Assembly: GCF_032401055.1 (NCBI RefSeq)
Contig: NZ_CP135529.1
Location: 2,666,001-2,730,000, forward strand
Direction: 5' to 3'
Source of the DNA: Tardiphaga sp. 709
GTDB lineage: Bacteria > Pseudomonadota > Alphaproteobacteria > Rhizobiales > Xanthobacteraceae
Length of the DNA: 64,000 bases
A program made the translations under genes and the position numbers. The notes beneath the pieces were generated by a model, which had not been told where the DNA came from, did not search any database, and worked only from the letters and a program-made list of their open reading frames with translations. Of this stretch, positions 9,203 through 17,560 are shown in pieces (within the stretch, counting starts at the first letter, position 1; each line of letters opens with the position of its first letter).

Positions 9203-9536
9203 CAATGCCCTTCGCGCGCTGACGTTCGATCCACTTCCGCTCAAGCCAACCGAGAAACTGCGCCACCGGTTTTTCCAGTGGCGGAATATCCTGTGCGATG
9301 AGGATGAGTCCGAGCGGCAACATCCAGAGGCCCAGCACGGGAAGAATGCTGAAAATGCCCCCGATAATGAGCAAAATGCCAAGCGGAAATCGAACGAGCT
9401 TCGACGAGGGCTTGCGCAACCAGCCTACAAATCTGGCGGGGCCGGGCGGAAGTTTGGTTTCGAACCATGCAAGGTGCCGATTGAGTTCGGCCTTGTAGTC
9501 GATATTGGCTTTACTGCTCAAAATGACGCTCCTCAT
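9150..9536 (-). CDS. Small membrane protein, PGPGW-like
   Basis: Inner-membrane protein of 128 residues. Two closely spaced hydrophobic helices (about 47-80) include the IIGGIFSILPVLGLWMLPLG stretch, then AQDIPPLEKP and a basic C-terminus. The proline-glycine hairpin between helices and the short length resemble the PGPGW/DUF family of putative transmembrane proteins. No catalytic residues are visible and the function is unknown. Confidence 0.7.
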   Translation of the reverse strand: MRSVILSSKANIDYKAELNRHLAWFETKLPPGPARFVGWLRKPSSKLVRFPLGILLIIGGIFSILPVLGLWMLPLGLILIAQDIPPLEKPVAQFLGWLERKWIERQRAKGIAIEGPDSTRSNGADSKI

Positions 9537-9690
9537 CGTCCGGAGATGTTGCTTCGTGGCGTGATACCAACGTGTCAGTTTGTCACGGGTTCATTTTTTT
9601 GCCACGATCGACGGCATCACGGTGCAGCGACTCGGCGAGATCACGCCGTTCTGCACGTTGACTAAACGTTCACGTGAAAGCGAAGCCTGA

Positions 9691-9990
9691 TCAGCTCGGA
9701 CGCGTCGGTTTTTTCGTCCTTCGCGACTTGCCCGCGGGTCTGCGCGCGCTGGCCGGGGTTGCCCGGAAGAATTGCGCGCAGCCCGGGCTCAATTGCGCCC
9801 GCTTCTGGATCATGCACGCCGTCACGCGGTCGACATCCGGAATGGCTGCACTACAGAGCCGAAAGGCATCGCCGGTGCAAAGCTGTTGCTGATCCTCGGT
9901 ATAGGCTTGTGACGGCGTCGCCGAGAACGACGCGCCGATCATGAGTGACATGGCAAGCGACCCGCTCAAAATCCCTGGACGTACCGGCAT
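9691..9990 (-). CDS. Small exported cysteine-containing protein
   Basis: A 99-residue product with a clear signal peptide ending near ATPSQA. The mature part has four cysteines (QQLCTGDAFRLC, VTACM, PGCAQF) spaced as for two disulfides, then a highly basic tail (GKSRRTKKPTRPS). Many such small periplasmic proteins occur in Bradyrhizobium relatives; none that I know has a defined role. Confidence 0.7.
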   Translation of the reverse strand: MPVRPGILSGSLAMSLMIGASFSATPSQAYTEDQQQLCTGDAFRLCSAAIPDVDRVTACMIQKRAQLSPGCAQFFRATPASARRPAGKSRRTKKPTRPS

Positions 9991-10209
9991 AGTCTCCCCC
10001 TGGTTGCACGTTATCGTGGGAGTGTCGGAGACGATTGCCAGCTTGGCAAGGCGAACGTGACGGGGATCGGACTTGCCTTCGCGCCGGCCCTGTAGTTTCT
10101 CCCGAACATCGCGGCGCCGTTGCCCCGTCGCGACCTCGTGCGAGAGACGGTCCAGGATGAACAGTGAGACAAAAGCGACACTCCGAACCTGTGCGGGCGG
10201 TTCACGATC

Positions 10210-10857
10210 ATGAACTGGACCCGTATTGGCATTGTCGGATTCGTGGGATTGTGCGGCTGGGCGGCATGGCCCAAAGGGAATGACGCGACGCCGCCGCGCC
10301 CGCTTCTGATCAGGGCAGCATTGAAACAGGTCGATGATCCCGTCATCATCCTCGGCGACAGCATCGTCAAACGCGCAACCTTCCCCCGTGCCGTCTGCGG
10401 TCGGCCCATCGTCAATGCCGGAATCGACGGGTCGACGACATCGAGCGGTCTCGATGCCATGCTGACAAAAGCACTTGGCGGGAAGCAGGCCGCCATGGTC
10501 GTCGTCTCCCTCGGACTCAACGATGCTGCGGTCCCTGTGAACGCGGACTCATACAGGACCAACTATCTCGCTTTGCTCGCGGCGCTGAAATCCACGGCTC
10601 CACGAATGGCCATCGCGACCGTGACGCCTGCTGAAGCTGGCAAATCCGATAACGCGCGCATCAACGACCGGGCGATCGACAACTACAACGCGTTGCTGCC
10701 AACCATCGCCGGCGATGCTGGCGCGAGCCTTGTCACCATCCCGTCCATGCCGGCGAAATACACAACCGACGGCGTTCATCTGAATGATGCCGGCTATGCG
10801 ATCTGGACCAAGGCGGTGCTCGGCGGGGTCAGCGAGGTCCTCTGCAAAGGCAAGTAA
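10210..10857 (+). CDS. SGNH/GDSL-type hydrolase
   Basis: Probably secreted or membrane-anchored esterase/lipase-like enzyme of 215 residues with a hydrophobic N-terminal segment (about 5-20). The SGNH blocks are present: block I ILGDSIVK with the nucleophilic Ser near 51, block II NAGIDGS, block III SLGLNDAA and block V DGVHLND with the Asp/His pair. The family acts on lipids, acetylated sugars and peptidoglycan; the substrate cannot be told here. It stands alone between unrelated small genes. Confidence 0.85.
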   Translation: MNWTRIGIVGFVGLCGWAAWPKGNDATPPRPLLIRAALKQVDDPVIILGDSIVKRATFPRAVCGRPIVNAGIDGSTTSSGLDAMLTKALGGKQAAMVVVSLGLNDAAVPVNADSYRTNYLALLAALKSTAPRMAIATVTPAEAGKSDNARINDRAIDNYNALLPTIAGDAGASLVTIPSMPAKYTTDGVHLNDAGYAIWTKAVLGGVSEVLCKGK

Positions 10858-10887
10858 CAGCGAAAGCGATCAACGCAGGAAACCGCA

Positions 10888-11118
10888 TCAGGCCTCGTTG
10901 ACGCCAACGCCGCGCTCGTCAAGGAGCTGCTGCCCTTTCAACGTGATCGCAAATTTCGGCGCCGCTGCCGGCTTGGCTTGATCGATCACCTCGACAAGCC
11001 CTTGGGCAATCAGCCCGTCAAGCACGGCACGTTTTTCGGCATTGAGATCGAGCCCGGAGGCACGCGCGATGTCGCACATCATCGCAATAGCGGTATTGCT
11101 GATATCAGCGTCGATCAT
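10888..11118 (-). CDS. Conserved hypothetical small protein
   Basis: A 76-residue soluble product starting at ATG 11118, which has a good GGGAGG ribosome site 6 nt upstream; a longer frame to 11160 lacks one. The sequence (ISNTAIAMMCDIARASGLDL, then AVLDGLIAQGLVEVI and FAITLKGQQLLDERG) has the feel of a small winged-helix fold, but I recognise no family. Confidence 0.65.
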   Translation of the reverse strand: MIDADISNTAIAMMCDIARASGLDLNAEKRAVLDGLIAQGLVEVIDQAKPAAAPKFAITLKGQQLLDERGVGVNEA

Positions 11119-11182
11119 GATTGCCTCCCGGTCGTTGGGAAGCCAACGGAACGATGGCAATCGAGTTCCACGACCGGCCTAG

Positions 11183-11368
11183 CGGAAGCACGCGGGCATT
11201 TGGGACGTCGAGTTGCCCGAAGGCGGGCTGTTTGTGCGGAAACCTTACAGCCCCGAGCAGATCGTGGGCACGCTGAATGATCTGACCGGCGCGCCGGCGT
11301 TACCGGCCCGACCCACGCGGTCAGACATTGCCGCAGCCCAAAGCAACGGCCACGTTCGAATCGGCTAA
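11183..11368 (+). pseudogene. Relic of a response-regulator receiver domain
   Basis: A 62-codon open stretch just after a TAG encodes the C-terminal part of a CheY-like receiver: AGIWDVELPEGGLFVRKPYS followed by PEQIVGTLNDLTG. The KPY motif is the conserved Lys-Pro of receiver domains, and the last helix follows it. No start codon, no phosphoryl-acceptor Asp and no upstream half can be found, so only the tail of a former gene survives between the small gene at 10888 and tRNA-His. Confidence 0.6.
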
Positions 11369-11382
11369 ATGATTGATTTGTA

Positions 11383-11459
11383 TGGTACAGTTGGGTGGTC
11401 TCGAACCACCGACCTCCTGCTCCACAAACAGGCGCTCTAACCAACTGAGCTACAACTGC
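11383..11459 (-). tRNA. tRNA-His (GTG)
   Basis: Complete cloverleaf on the minus strand with encoded CCA. The acceptor stem is GCAGTTG / CAACTGT, the D arm GCTC/GAGC, the anticodon stem CCTGT/GCAGG with loop TTGTGGA (anticodon GTG), and the T arm GGTGG/CCACC. The discriminator is A73 and the base before the stem is T, so the usual G-1:C73 identity pair of histidine tRNA is absent. This matches the atypical tRNA-His known from many alphaproteobacteria. Confidence 0.96.
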
Positions 11460-11556
11460 ATCCTGACCGGCCCCAAAATCAGGGGGTCCCGAACAGGCGG
11501 GAAACTAGGTGCAACGCATCACTTTGGCAAGGCCGCGATGATGATTTTTGGCGCAA

Positions 11557-11586
11557 ACAAAAGCCCGGGCTTGCGGCCCGGGCTTT
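11557..11586 (-). terminator. Intrinsic terminator of the first phasin gene
   Basis: On the minus strand the stem AGCCCGGG / CCCGGGCT is followed by CTTTTGTTT, 25 bp after the phasin stop codon. Confidence 0.8.
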
Positions 11587-11610
11587 CGATTATTTGGCGG
11601 TGCGATCGGC

Positions 11611-12045
11611 TCAGGCGGCCGGCTGGAACAGCTTCGAAGCGCCGGTCTTGATCGGTTCGGCGGTCTCGGAGGCGATCTTCTGGCCGAGTTCGGCCAGCTG
11701 TTTGGTCTGACCGGTGAAGGTTTCAACCTGGCTGCGCGCAAAAGCGGTCCACAGCTCCATCGCCTGCGACGGCGACTTCACGCCGATCAGCGACTGGGCG
11801 AAGTCGAAGCCCGCATTGGTGTTGGTCTTGGCAATGTCGAGCAGCTTGGCCGAATATTCGGCAGCGCCCTTGGTGGCCGTGCCGAACACAGCTTCAACCG
11901 TGCTGTTATGGGTCTCGGCAGCGTCCTTGAACTTGGCATAACCCTCGCGCGCCTGCGAGACGCCCTTTTCGGCGAACGCGCGGACCTGCTCCGGCACCTG
12001 GAACGGGATAACGGAAGATGAGAACGGATCGGTCGATTCGGCCAT
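11611..12045 (-). CDS. Phasin (polyhydroxyalkanoate granule protein)
   Basis: A 144-residue amphipathic helical protein of the Phasin_2 family that coats polyhydroxybutyrate granules. Typical segments are PFQVPEQVRAFAEKGVSQAR, an A/T-rich helix and the C-terminal MELWTAFARSQVETFTGQTK. The start at 12045 has GAAGG 9 nt upstream; an ATG at 12054 has no spacing. Two PhaR-type boxes lie 150-180 bp upstream, suggesting repression that is relieved when polymer accumulates. A second phasin gene lies directly upstream in the same direction. Confidence 0.92.
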   Translation of the reverse strand: MAESTDPFSSSVIPFQVPEQVRAFAEKGVSQAREGYAKFKDAAETHNSTVEAVFGTATKGAAEYSAKLLDIAKTNTNAGFDFAQSLIGVKSPSQAMELWTAFARSQVETFTGQTKQLAELGQKIASETAEPIKTGASKLFQPAA

Positions 12046-12190
12046 AGCGTGCATCCTTCGTGGTGGGGGTGAAATCAATAAACCCGTGGAGGCTGCGGAA
12101 GGCACCGGTGCCTTTCATCAGCTGGCGGGAAACAGAGCGGCATCGCCATCAGCGATGCGTCATTGTGGTTACCGCAATATCATGTCGGAA

Positions 12191-12223
12191 TTGTGCGACG
12201 CAACAGAATATTGCACCGCAGAA
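12191..12223. promoter_or_regulatory. Two PhaR-type operator boxes
   Basis: Two inverted copies of a TGC-N3-GCA dyad lie 18 bp apart centre to centre: TGCGTCGCACAA (minus strand, 12191-12202) and TGCACCGCAGAA (plus strand, 12212-12223). Both fit the consensus I recall for Bradyrhizobium PhaR (TGCRNYGCASMA). They sit upstream of the phasin gene at 11611-12045. Confidence 0.65.
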
Positions 12224-12313
12224 TCGCATGAGACCCGGATCGAATGCGCGCCCACGTCATGGAACTCGCCAAATATCAACCATTGATTGCAGAACGGAGA
12301 GCGCAGAGGTCGG

Positions 12314-12685
12314 TCAGCTCTTGGGCTTGGCGGCGTCCATGGCAGCGCGGCTCATGATCTGGCCCATTTCGCTGGCCTGCTCTGCCAGCGACTTCATCTG
12401 CGATTGCACGTATTCGCTGTGGAGCCGCATGACGTCGCCCAGATCCTTGGCGTGCAGCAGCTGCTGGGCATAATCCAGCGACGCGGCGACGTTCTTCTCG
12501 GCATAAGCGATCGCCTTGGTGCTGACATCCTTGGCGCCGGCGCGCACGGTCTCACCGCGGTTTTCGATCGACGACGCCGTGCTCTGGGCGCTGGCCAGAA
12601 ACTTCTCGAATGCCTGCTTGGCCTGGTCAAAGCTGGCTTCGGCCATTGCGCGCATTTCCTTCGGAATTTCGAATTGGTCGGTCAT
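12314..12685 (-). CDS. Phasin family protein
   Basis: Second phasin, 123 residues, with the pattern MTDQFEIPKEMRAMAEASFD, a long amphipathic helix (NVAASLDYAQQLLHAKDLGD) and a C-terminal SEMGQIMSRAAMDAAKPKS. The start at 12685 follows GGAG at good spacing; an in-frame ATG at 12697 contains that site. It lies upstream of the other phasin with a 268-bp gap, so each probably has its own promoter. No PhaR box as clear as that of the neighbour is seen upstream. Confidence 0.9.
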   Translation of the reverse strand: MTDQFEIPKEMRAMAEASFDQAKQAFEKFLASAQSTASSIENRGETVRAGAKDVSTKAIAYAEKNVAASLDYAQQLLHAKDLGDVMRLHSEYVQSQMKSLAEQASEMGQIMSRAAMDAAKPKS

Positions 12686-12961
12686 GTCCCGCTCCATTTT
12701 GCATTGACGAAGCCATCCACGGCACCGTCTCCCGTGTCGCCCACTGCAATCTAGCCGAGCTTGGCATCGCCGATGTGACGCGGCGTCCCGTCCTCGTCCG
12801 ATCCCATCGTGGACCTTTGTTTTTGTTTTGCAACTGCCAACGCATGGCCCAGCCCCTCCGTTCGGCAGAATGCCGAACCCTCGGAGCGGATTAACGTTAT
12901 TGCTGCTTTGGCCTGCTGGAATGGGCGGGGGACGTGGACCTGCGCGTCTGCGCGGGCGATA

Positions 12962-12976
12962 CTAACGAATTATTAA
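12962..12976 (-). promoter_or_regulatory. Possible CtrA box in the 366-bp gap before the kinase gene
   Basis: On the minus strand TTAA-N7-TTAG matches seven of eight conserved bases of the CtrA recognition site, about 80 bp before the kinase start. The rest of the 12686-13051 gap shows no gene or hairpin of note. Confidence 0.3.
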
Positions 12977-13051
12977 GGATGCCATCGTTTGGCCCGCAAT
13001 CTGTGACGCGGATACCGGACGGACGCCCAACGAGTCAGTCATGAAGTGCCG

Positions 13052-16000
13052 ATGAACAATGCGGATTTTCAGTTGCGGGGCGTTGGCGATGCACGGCTGG
13101 CCGTACACGCCACCAGCAACCAGCCGGTTTGGCTGTGGTCGCGCGACGGCACCCGTGTGCTGTGGGCCAATCCGGTCGGCACGCGACTATTCGGCGCCCG
13201 TAATGCAGCGGACCTGTTTGCCAGGACTTTCGGACCCGCCGATACCCATCGCCGCCAGATAGCCCAGCTCAGCTCACGGCTGCCGGCCAGTGGCGCGATG
13301 CGGCTGGAGCGCCTGCGCGGCTTCGGCGCCCCGCTGGGCAGTCTGATGACCTGCGCCTGCTCGCAGCTTGAATTTCCCGATGGCGGCAGCGGCATTCTCG
13401 TTGTCGCAGCGGAGCCGCTCGGTGGCCGCGGCATGCCGCTGGTCGAACGGCTGCAAAATCTCGTCGAGGGAATCGACACTCCGATCGCCGCCTTTGCACG
13501 CGACGGCCTGTTCGTCGGCGCCAACGAAATGGCTCGGGCGCTGCTCGGCTTTCGCAATCTCTCGGATGCCGGCCTCGATCATGCGCGCGACGGCGCGCTG
13601 AAGGACGGCCGTATTGAAACGCCTATCGGTTTTGGCCGCATGGTACTGCAGCGCGTGGGCAGTGGCGCCGATGTCGGACTGGTGGCGCTGATTGCGCCGG
13701 GCGCTGTGCATCCGGCACCGAGCGAAGAAGAACTTGAGGCTCCAGCAGAACCGGAGGCCAGCGTTGAACCGCAGAGCGCCCTTGCGGAGCCGAGCGATCT
13801 GTTTGTCGAATTCGATCAGGCCCCCGGGGCAAAAGACTCGAGCGAAAACGCCATCGACATCGACGCTCCGATCGAGCCGGAAAACACCGAGATCGATCGC
13901 GACGTACATCTCGAAGAGGTGATCGCCGAAACCATCGCACATGCCGACGCACCGACTGGGACTGATGCGCAATCGCCCACCGTCGAAGCCGTTGCCGACC
14001 AACCTGCGTCCGTTGCGCTGCCAGAAATCGAACCGCGCACGACACCGCTCCGTTTCGTATGGCAGATCGACGCGGAGAAGCGTTTCACACTGAACTCTGA
14101 CGAGTTCATCCACCTGATCGGCCCACGCACAGCGGCAAGCTTTGGCCACAAGTGGAACGATCTGACAGCCGAATTCAACCTCGATCCCGATAGCCACGTC
14201 GTCAAGGCGATGGCCACGCAGCAGACGTGGAGTGGCATCACGCTGCTCTGGCCGGTGGATGGCGGTGGCCGCCTGCCTGTCGAACTCTCTGGCCTGCCGC
14301 TGTTCGATCGCGAGCGCAATTTCACCGGCTATCGCGGTTTCGGTGTTTGCCGCGACCTCGATGGAATGACGCGGCTCGCCGAGCAGCGTCGACATGATCA
14401 CATCGGCGATCCACCGCCCCGACCATTATCCGCCGATGTCGCGCAGGCCGGCCCTGTCGGCGACAGTCTCGATGAACCAATTGCCCTCACCACCAACCCG
14501 ATACCAGAACAGACACCACCGCCAACCACACCGGACAGCACCGTGCAACCACCCGAGAACGTCGTGCCATTTCGACCAGGCGATCCCAGATCGCCGGCAC
14601 TGACGCCTGTCGAGAACAGCGCCTTCAACGAGCTTGCGCGGCAATTGTCGGCACGGCTTGAGTCGGAAACGGGACTGATCACAAGCACGAACACACCCGA
14701 AGCGGACAGCGAGACGGACGATGCACCGACGGCTGTCCAGACCTTGTCTCAGCCAACTGAGGCGGCGTCACAGGCTGCCTGGCTGACAACGCCACCGGCT
14801 GCACCACGCGGCGAGATGATGCGCGACAAGGTGCTGCTCGACCTGATGCCGGTCGGCGTCCTGATCTATCGCCTCGATCGCCTGCTGTTCGCCAATCCTG
14901 CCTTCCTCGCCCGGATGAACTATCCGAGCCTGAACGCACTGGAAGAAGCGGGTGGCCTCGATGCGCTTTATGTCGGAGCTGATGTCTCTTCTGCGGCCAG
15001 TACCTCGGATGGCGGCACCGCCGTCACGATTTCAGGCGGCGACCAGTCCGGCAACGCAGTGCCCGCCGAAGCGCGCCTGTACACGATTTCATGGGACAAC
15101 GAACTGGCGCATGCGCTGATTTTCTCTCCGCCCAAGGCAGAGCCTGTCGCCGCCCCTGTTACGATCGCTGCGCCCGTTGCGGACGCGCCATTGCCCGCTG
15201 GCCATATCGATGCCGAAGATCTGGCCACGATCCTCGATACCACGGCCGAAGGCGTCATCATGTTCGACGCCGAAGGCAACATCAATTCCTGCAATCGGAG
15301 CGCCGAGGCGCTGTTCGGCTATAGCGGCGAATTACTGACGCAGCGGAATGTGACCGACCTCTTCGCAGCAGAAAGCCGCCGCGTGGTGCAGGACTATCTC
15401 GCAAGCGTCAAGGAATCCGGCGTGGCCAGCCTGGTGGATCATGGCCGTGAGGCCCTGGGCCAGGTGCGCGCCGGCGGCCTCGTGTCGCTGTCGATGACCA
15501 TCGGCCGCACGCGCACGGATGGACCGAACTTCTTTGCCGTATTCCGCGACCTGACGCAGACCAAGAAGACTGAAACCGAACTGTTGAACGCACGCCGTCA
15601 GGCCGATCGTGCGGCAACGGCCAAGGCCGATGTGCTGGCGCGGATCAGCCATGAGGTCCGCACGCCGCTGAATGCCATCATCGGCTTCGCGGAAGTGATG
15701 GTCGACCAGCGCTTCGGCCCGCTCGGCAACGAGCGCTATGTCGAATACATGAAAGACATTCGCGCCTCGGGTGAACGCGTCATCGCGATCGTCAACGATC
15801 TGCTCGATCTGTCACGCATCGAGACCGGCAAGATCGATCTCGCTTTCACCACGCAAAACCTCAACGAGATGGTGGAGCAATGCGTTGCGGTGATGCAGCC
15901 GCAGGCCAATCGCGGCCGCATCATCATCCGTACCTCGCTGGCGCATCTGCTTCCCACGGTCGTTGCCGACGCCCGCGCGCTACGACAGATCACGCTGAAT

Positions 16001-16312
16001 CTGATCGGCAACTCAATCCATCTCGCCAATGCCGGCGGTCAGGTGATCGTCTCCACCGCATTGTCGGACTTCGGTGAGATCGTGCTGCGCGTCCGCGACA
16101 CCGGTCACGGCCTTAACGACAACGAACTCGCCGCCGCGATGGAACCGTTCCGTAGCTCGACGCCGGCTGACTCTTCAGAGAGTTCTGGCGTCAGCCTGTC
16201 TCTGACCAAGGCGCTGGTCGAAGCCAACAACGCGCGCTTCCAGATCAAGACCGCTCCGAGCTCGGGCACGCTGATCGAGGTGGCATTTTCGAATGCGGCG
16301 GTGAAGGCCTGA
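13052..16312 (+). CDS. Large PAS sensor histidine kinase (PdhS/DivJ-PleC-like)
   Basis: A cytoplasmic kinase of 1086 residues. There is no membrane segment; the N-terminal half has PAS-like modules (QPVWLWSRDGTRVLWANPVG near 25; LDLMPVGVLIYRLDRLLF; ILDTTAEGVIMFDAEGNI) separated by acidic, proline-rich linkers. The DHp domain contains ISHEVRTPLNAIIGFAEVM with the phosphoryl His near 867 and DLLDLSRIETGKIDL, close to the DivJ/PleC/PdhS cell-cycle group. In the ATP-binding domain the G1 box RDTGHGL is kept, but the G2 box reads SSGVSLSLTKAL instead of GxGLGL. GTG 13046 is an alternative start. Its target may be DivK; this is inference. Confidence 0.85.
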   Translation: MNNADFQLRGVGDARLAVHATSNQPVWLWSRDGTRVLWANPVGTRLFGARNAADLFARTFGPADTHRRQIAQLSSRLPASGAMRLERLRGFGAPLGSLMTCACSQLEFPDGGSGILVVAAEPLGGRGMPLVERLQNLVEGIDTPIAAFARDGLFVGANEMARALLGFRNLSDAGLDHARDGALKDGRIETPIGFGRMVLQRVGSGADVGLVALIAPGAVHPAPSEEELEAPAEPEASVEPQSALAEPSDLFVEFDQAPGAKDSSENAIDIDAPIEPENTEIDRDVHLEEVIAETIAHADAPTGTDAQSPTVEAVADQPASVALPEIEPRTTPLRFVWQIDAEKRFTLNSDEFIHLIGPRTAASFGHKWNDLTAEFNLDPDSHVVKAMATQQTWSGITLLWPVDGGGRLPVELSGLPLFDRERNFTGYRGFGVCRDLDGMTRLAEQRRHDHIGDPPPRPLSADVAQAGPVGDSLDEPIALTTNPIPEQTPPPTTPDSTVQPPENVVPFRPGDPRSPALTPVENSAFNELARQLSARLESETGLITSTNTPEADSETDDAPTAVQTLSQPTEAASQAAWLTTPPAAPRGEMMRDKVLLDLMPVGVLIYRLDRLLFANPAFLARMNYPSLNALEEAGGLDALYVGADVSSAASTSDGGTAVTISGGDQSGNAVPAEARLYTISWDNELAHALIFSPPKAEPVAAPVTIAAPVADAPLPAGHIDAEDLATILDTTAEGVIMFDAEGNINSCNRSAEALFGYSGELLTQRNVTDLFAAESRRVVQDYLASVKESGVASLVDHGREALGQVRAGGLVSLSMTIGRTRTDGPNFFAVFRDLTQTKKTETELLNARRQADRAATAKADVLARISHEVRTPLNAIIGFAEVMVDQRFGPLGNERYVEYMKDIRASGERVIAIVNDLLDLSRIETGKIDLAFTTQNLNEMVEQCVAVMQPQANRGRIIIRTSLAHLLPTVVADARALRQITLNLIGNSIHLANAGGQVIVSTALSDFGEIVLRVRDTGHGLNDNELAAAMEPFRSSTPADSSESSGVSLSLTKALVEANNARFQIKTAPSSGTLIEVAFSNAAVKA

Positions 16313-16323
16313 GCGGCCTTCAC
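16301..16323. terminator. Hairpin spanning the kinase stop codon
   Basis: A 9-bp stem GTGAAGGCC / GGCCTTCAC holds the TGA stop in its 5-nt loop. It lies between the convergent kinase and nnrS genes. There is no T-run, so termination strength is uncertain. Confidence 0.5.
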
Positions 16324-16327
16324 CGAG

Positions 16328-17536
16328 TTAGCGACTGAGCGCCATCGCCGCGGCGGAACGGCGCGGCTTGCGATAGCCGATCAGCAGCGGACCGAATGAG
16401 ACGGCGAAGCCGATAAAGGCTGCGACCCACGTCAATGCTGCAACATGGAGCAGCGGCAGACTGTAAGCCGGCTCGATCACGGCGCCGATCCGCGCCAGTG
16501 CCGCCACGATGACGGCAGCATAGATCATCAGCGTGATGCGTGAGGCATGCAGTGCCTGACCGGTATGGCCCAGTGTTGCCCGGCTCATGACAGCCAGCGT
16601 CATCACGCCAGCCGCGCCTGCCATCCATGCATGCAAGCCGGCGCTAGCCGCGACCCATCCTGCTGCCGCTGCGGCATTCAGCAGGAAGCCCAGCGGCACG
16701 AAAGCGTAACCAATATGCAAGATCAGCAGCAGGCCCTCGCGCGACGTACGATCGCCGGCCCAGCGCGCAAGACGCATGATGTGCAGCAAGCCGACCAGCG
16801 CGAGAACTGCCCCCGTTAGCTCGCCAAAGGGCCGCGCGATCCACGGCAACAGCGCGGCGGCGCTGACGGCAATGACAACCATATCGAAACGCGCGAACGG
16901 CACTGGCAGCCGACCGGGATTCTCGCGCACCAGCCAGTTGCGGGTGAAGCTCGGAATGATCCGGCCGCCGATCAGCGAGATCAGCAACACCACGACCGCG
17001 ACGCCGATCCGGATGCTGATGTCTGCGACGCCAGCAAGATGAGCTTCAACATGAAAGGCGATGTTGCCGACCAGCAGGAAGGCGACGATGCCGACCACTG
17101 GCAGATTGCGCCAGTTGCGGCCCGCCGCGATCTCGCGGGTTGCAGCGGCAGCGACCAGCGTCAGGAAACTCACATCGACCAGCATCGCCGTGAGCCAGCC
17201 GGTATAGGCCGAAAACATCAGGCAAATCCGTCCGGCGATCCAGAGGACGACCAGCCCGAGCAACGGCAAGCCGCGGATCGGCAGTCGACCGGTCCAGTTC
17301 GGAATGGCCGTGAACAGAAAGCCGGTGACGACGGCCGACATGAAGCCGAACAGCATCTCGTGAATGTGCCAGTCGCGCGGCGCAAAACCGGTGGCCAGCG
17401 CCAGCCGGCCATGGAAGGCCGGCATCCAGATCAGAATTCCCAAGCCGGCATAACACGCACCGAGCAGGAAAAAGGGGCGGAAGCCGGCCGAGAGCAACGG
17501 CCAATCGGCGATGGAGCGAACACGAAGAAGCGTCAT
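16328..17536 (-). CDS. nnrS: NnrS family haem-copper membrane protein
   Basis: Polytopic inner-membrane protein of 402 residues with about twelve hydrophobic helices. The N-terminal LLSAGFRPFFLLGA, DWHIHEMLFGFMSAVVTGFL and IPNWTGRLP stretches are typical of NnrS, with His residues that can ligate haem and copper. In Rhodobacter NnrS is controlled by NnrR and relieves nitrosative stress. Here it begins 24 bp behind the pseudoazurin gene with its own GGGAGAG site, so the two form an operon driven from the NnrR-box promoter. Confidence 0.93.
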   Translation of the reverse strand: MTLLRVRSIADWPLLSAGFRPFFLLGACYAGLGILIWMPAFHGRLALATGFAPRDWHIHEMLFGFMSAVVTGFLFTAIPNWTGRLPIRGLPLLGLVVLWIAGRICLMFSAYTGWLTAMLVDVSFLTLVAAAATREIAAGRNWRNLPVVGIVAFLLVGNIAFHVEAHLAGVADISIRIGVAVVVLLISLIGGRIIPSFTRNWLVRENPGRLPVPFARFDMVVIAVSAAALLPWIARPFGELTGAVLALVGLLHIMRLARWAGDRTSREGLLLILHIGYAFVPLGFLLNAAAAAGWVAASAGLHAWMAGAAGVMTLAVMSRATLGHTGQALHASRITLMIYAAVIVAALARIGAVIEPAYSLPLLHVAALTWVAAFIGFAVSFGPLLIGYRKPRRSAAAMALSR

Positions 17537-17560
17537 CGTTACTCTCCCGTTTGGGGCGTG

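Noticed and set aside
12627-12845. Small minus-strand frame in the gap before the large kinase
   Set aside because: No ribosome site, no domain, and Arg/Trp-rich composition typical of non-coding high-GC DNA.
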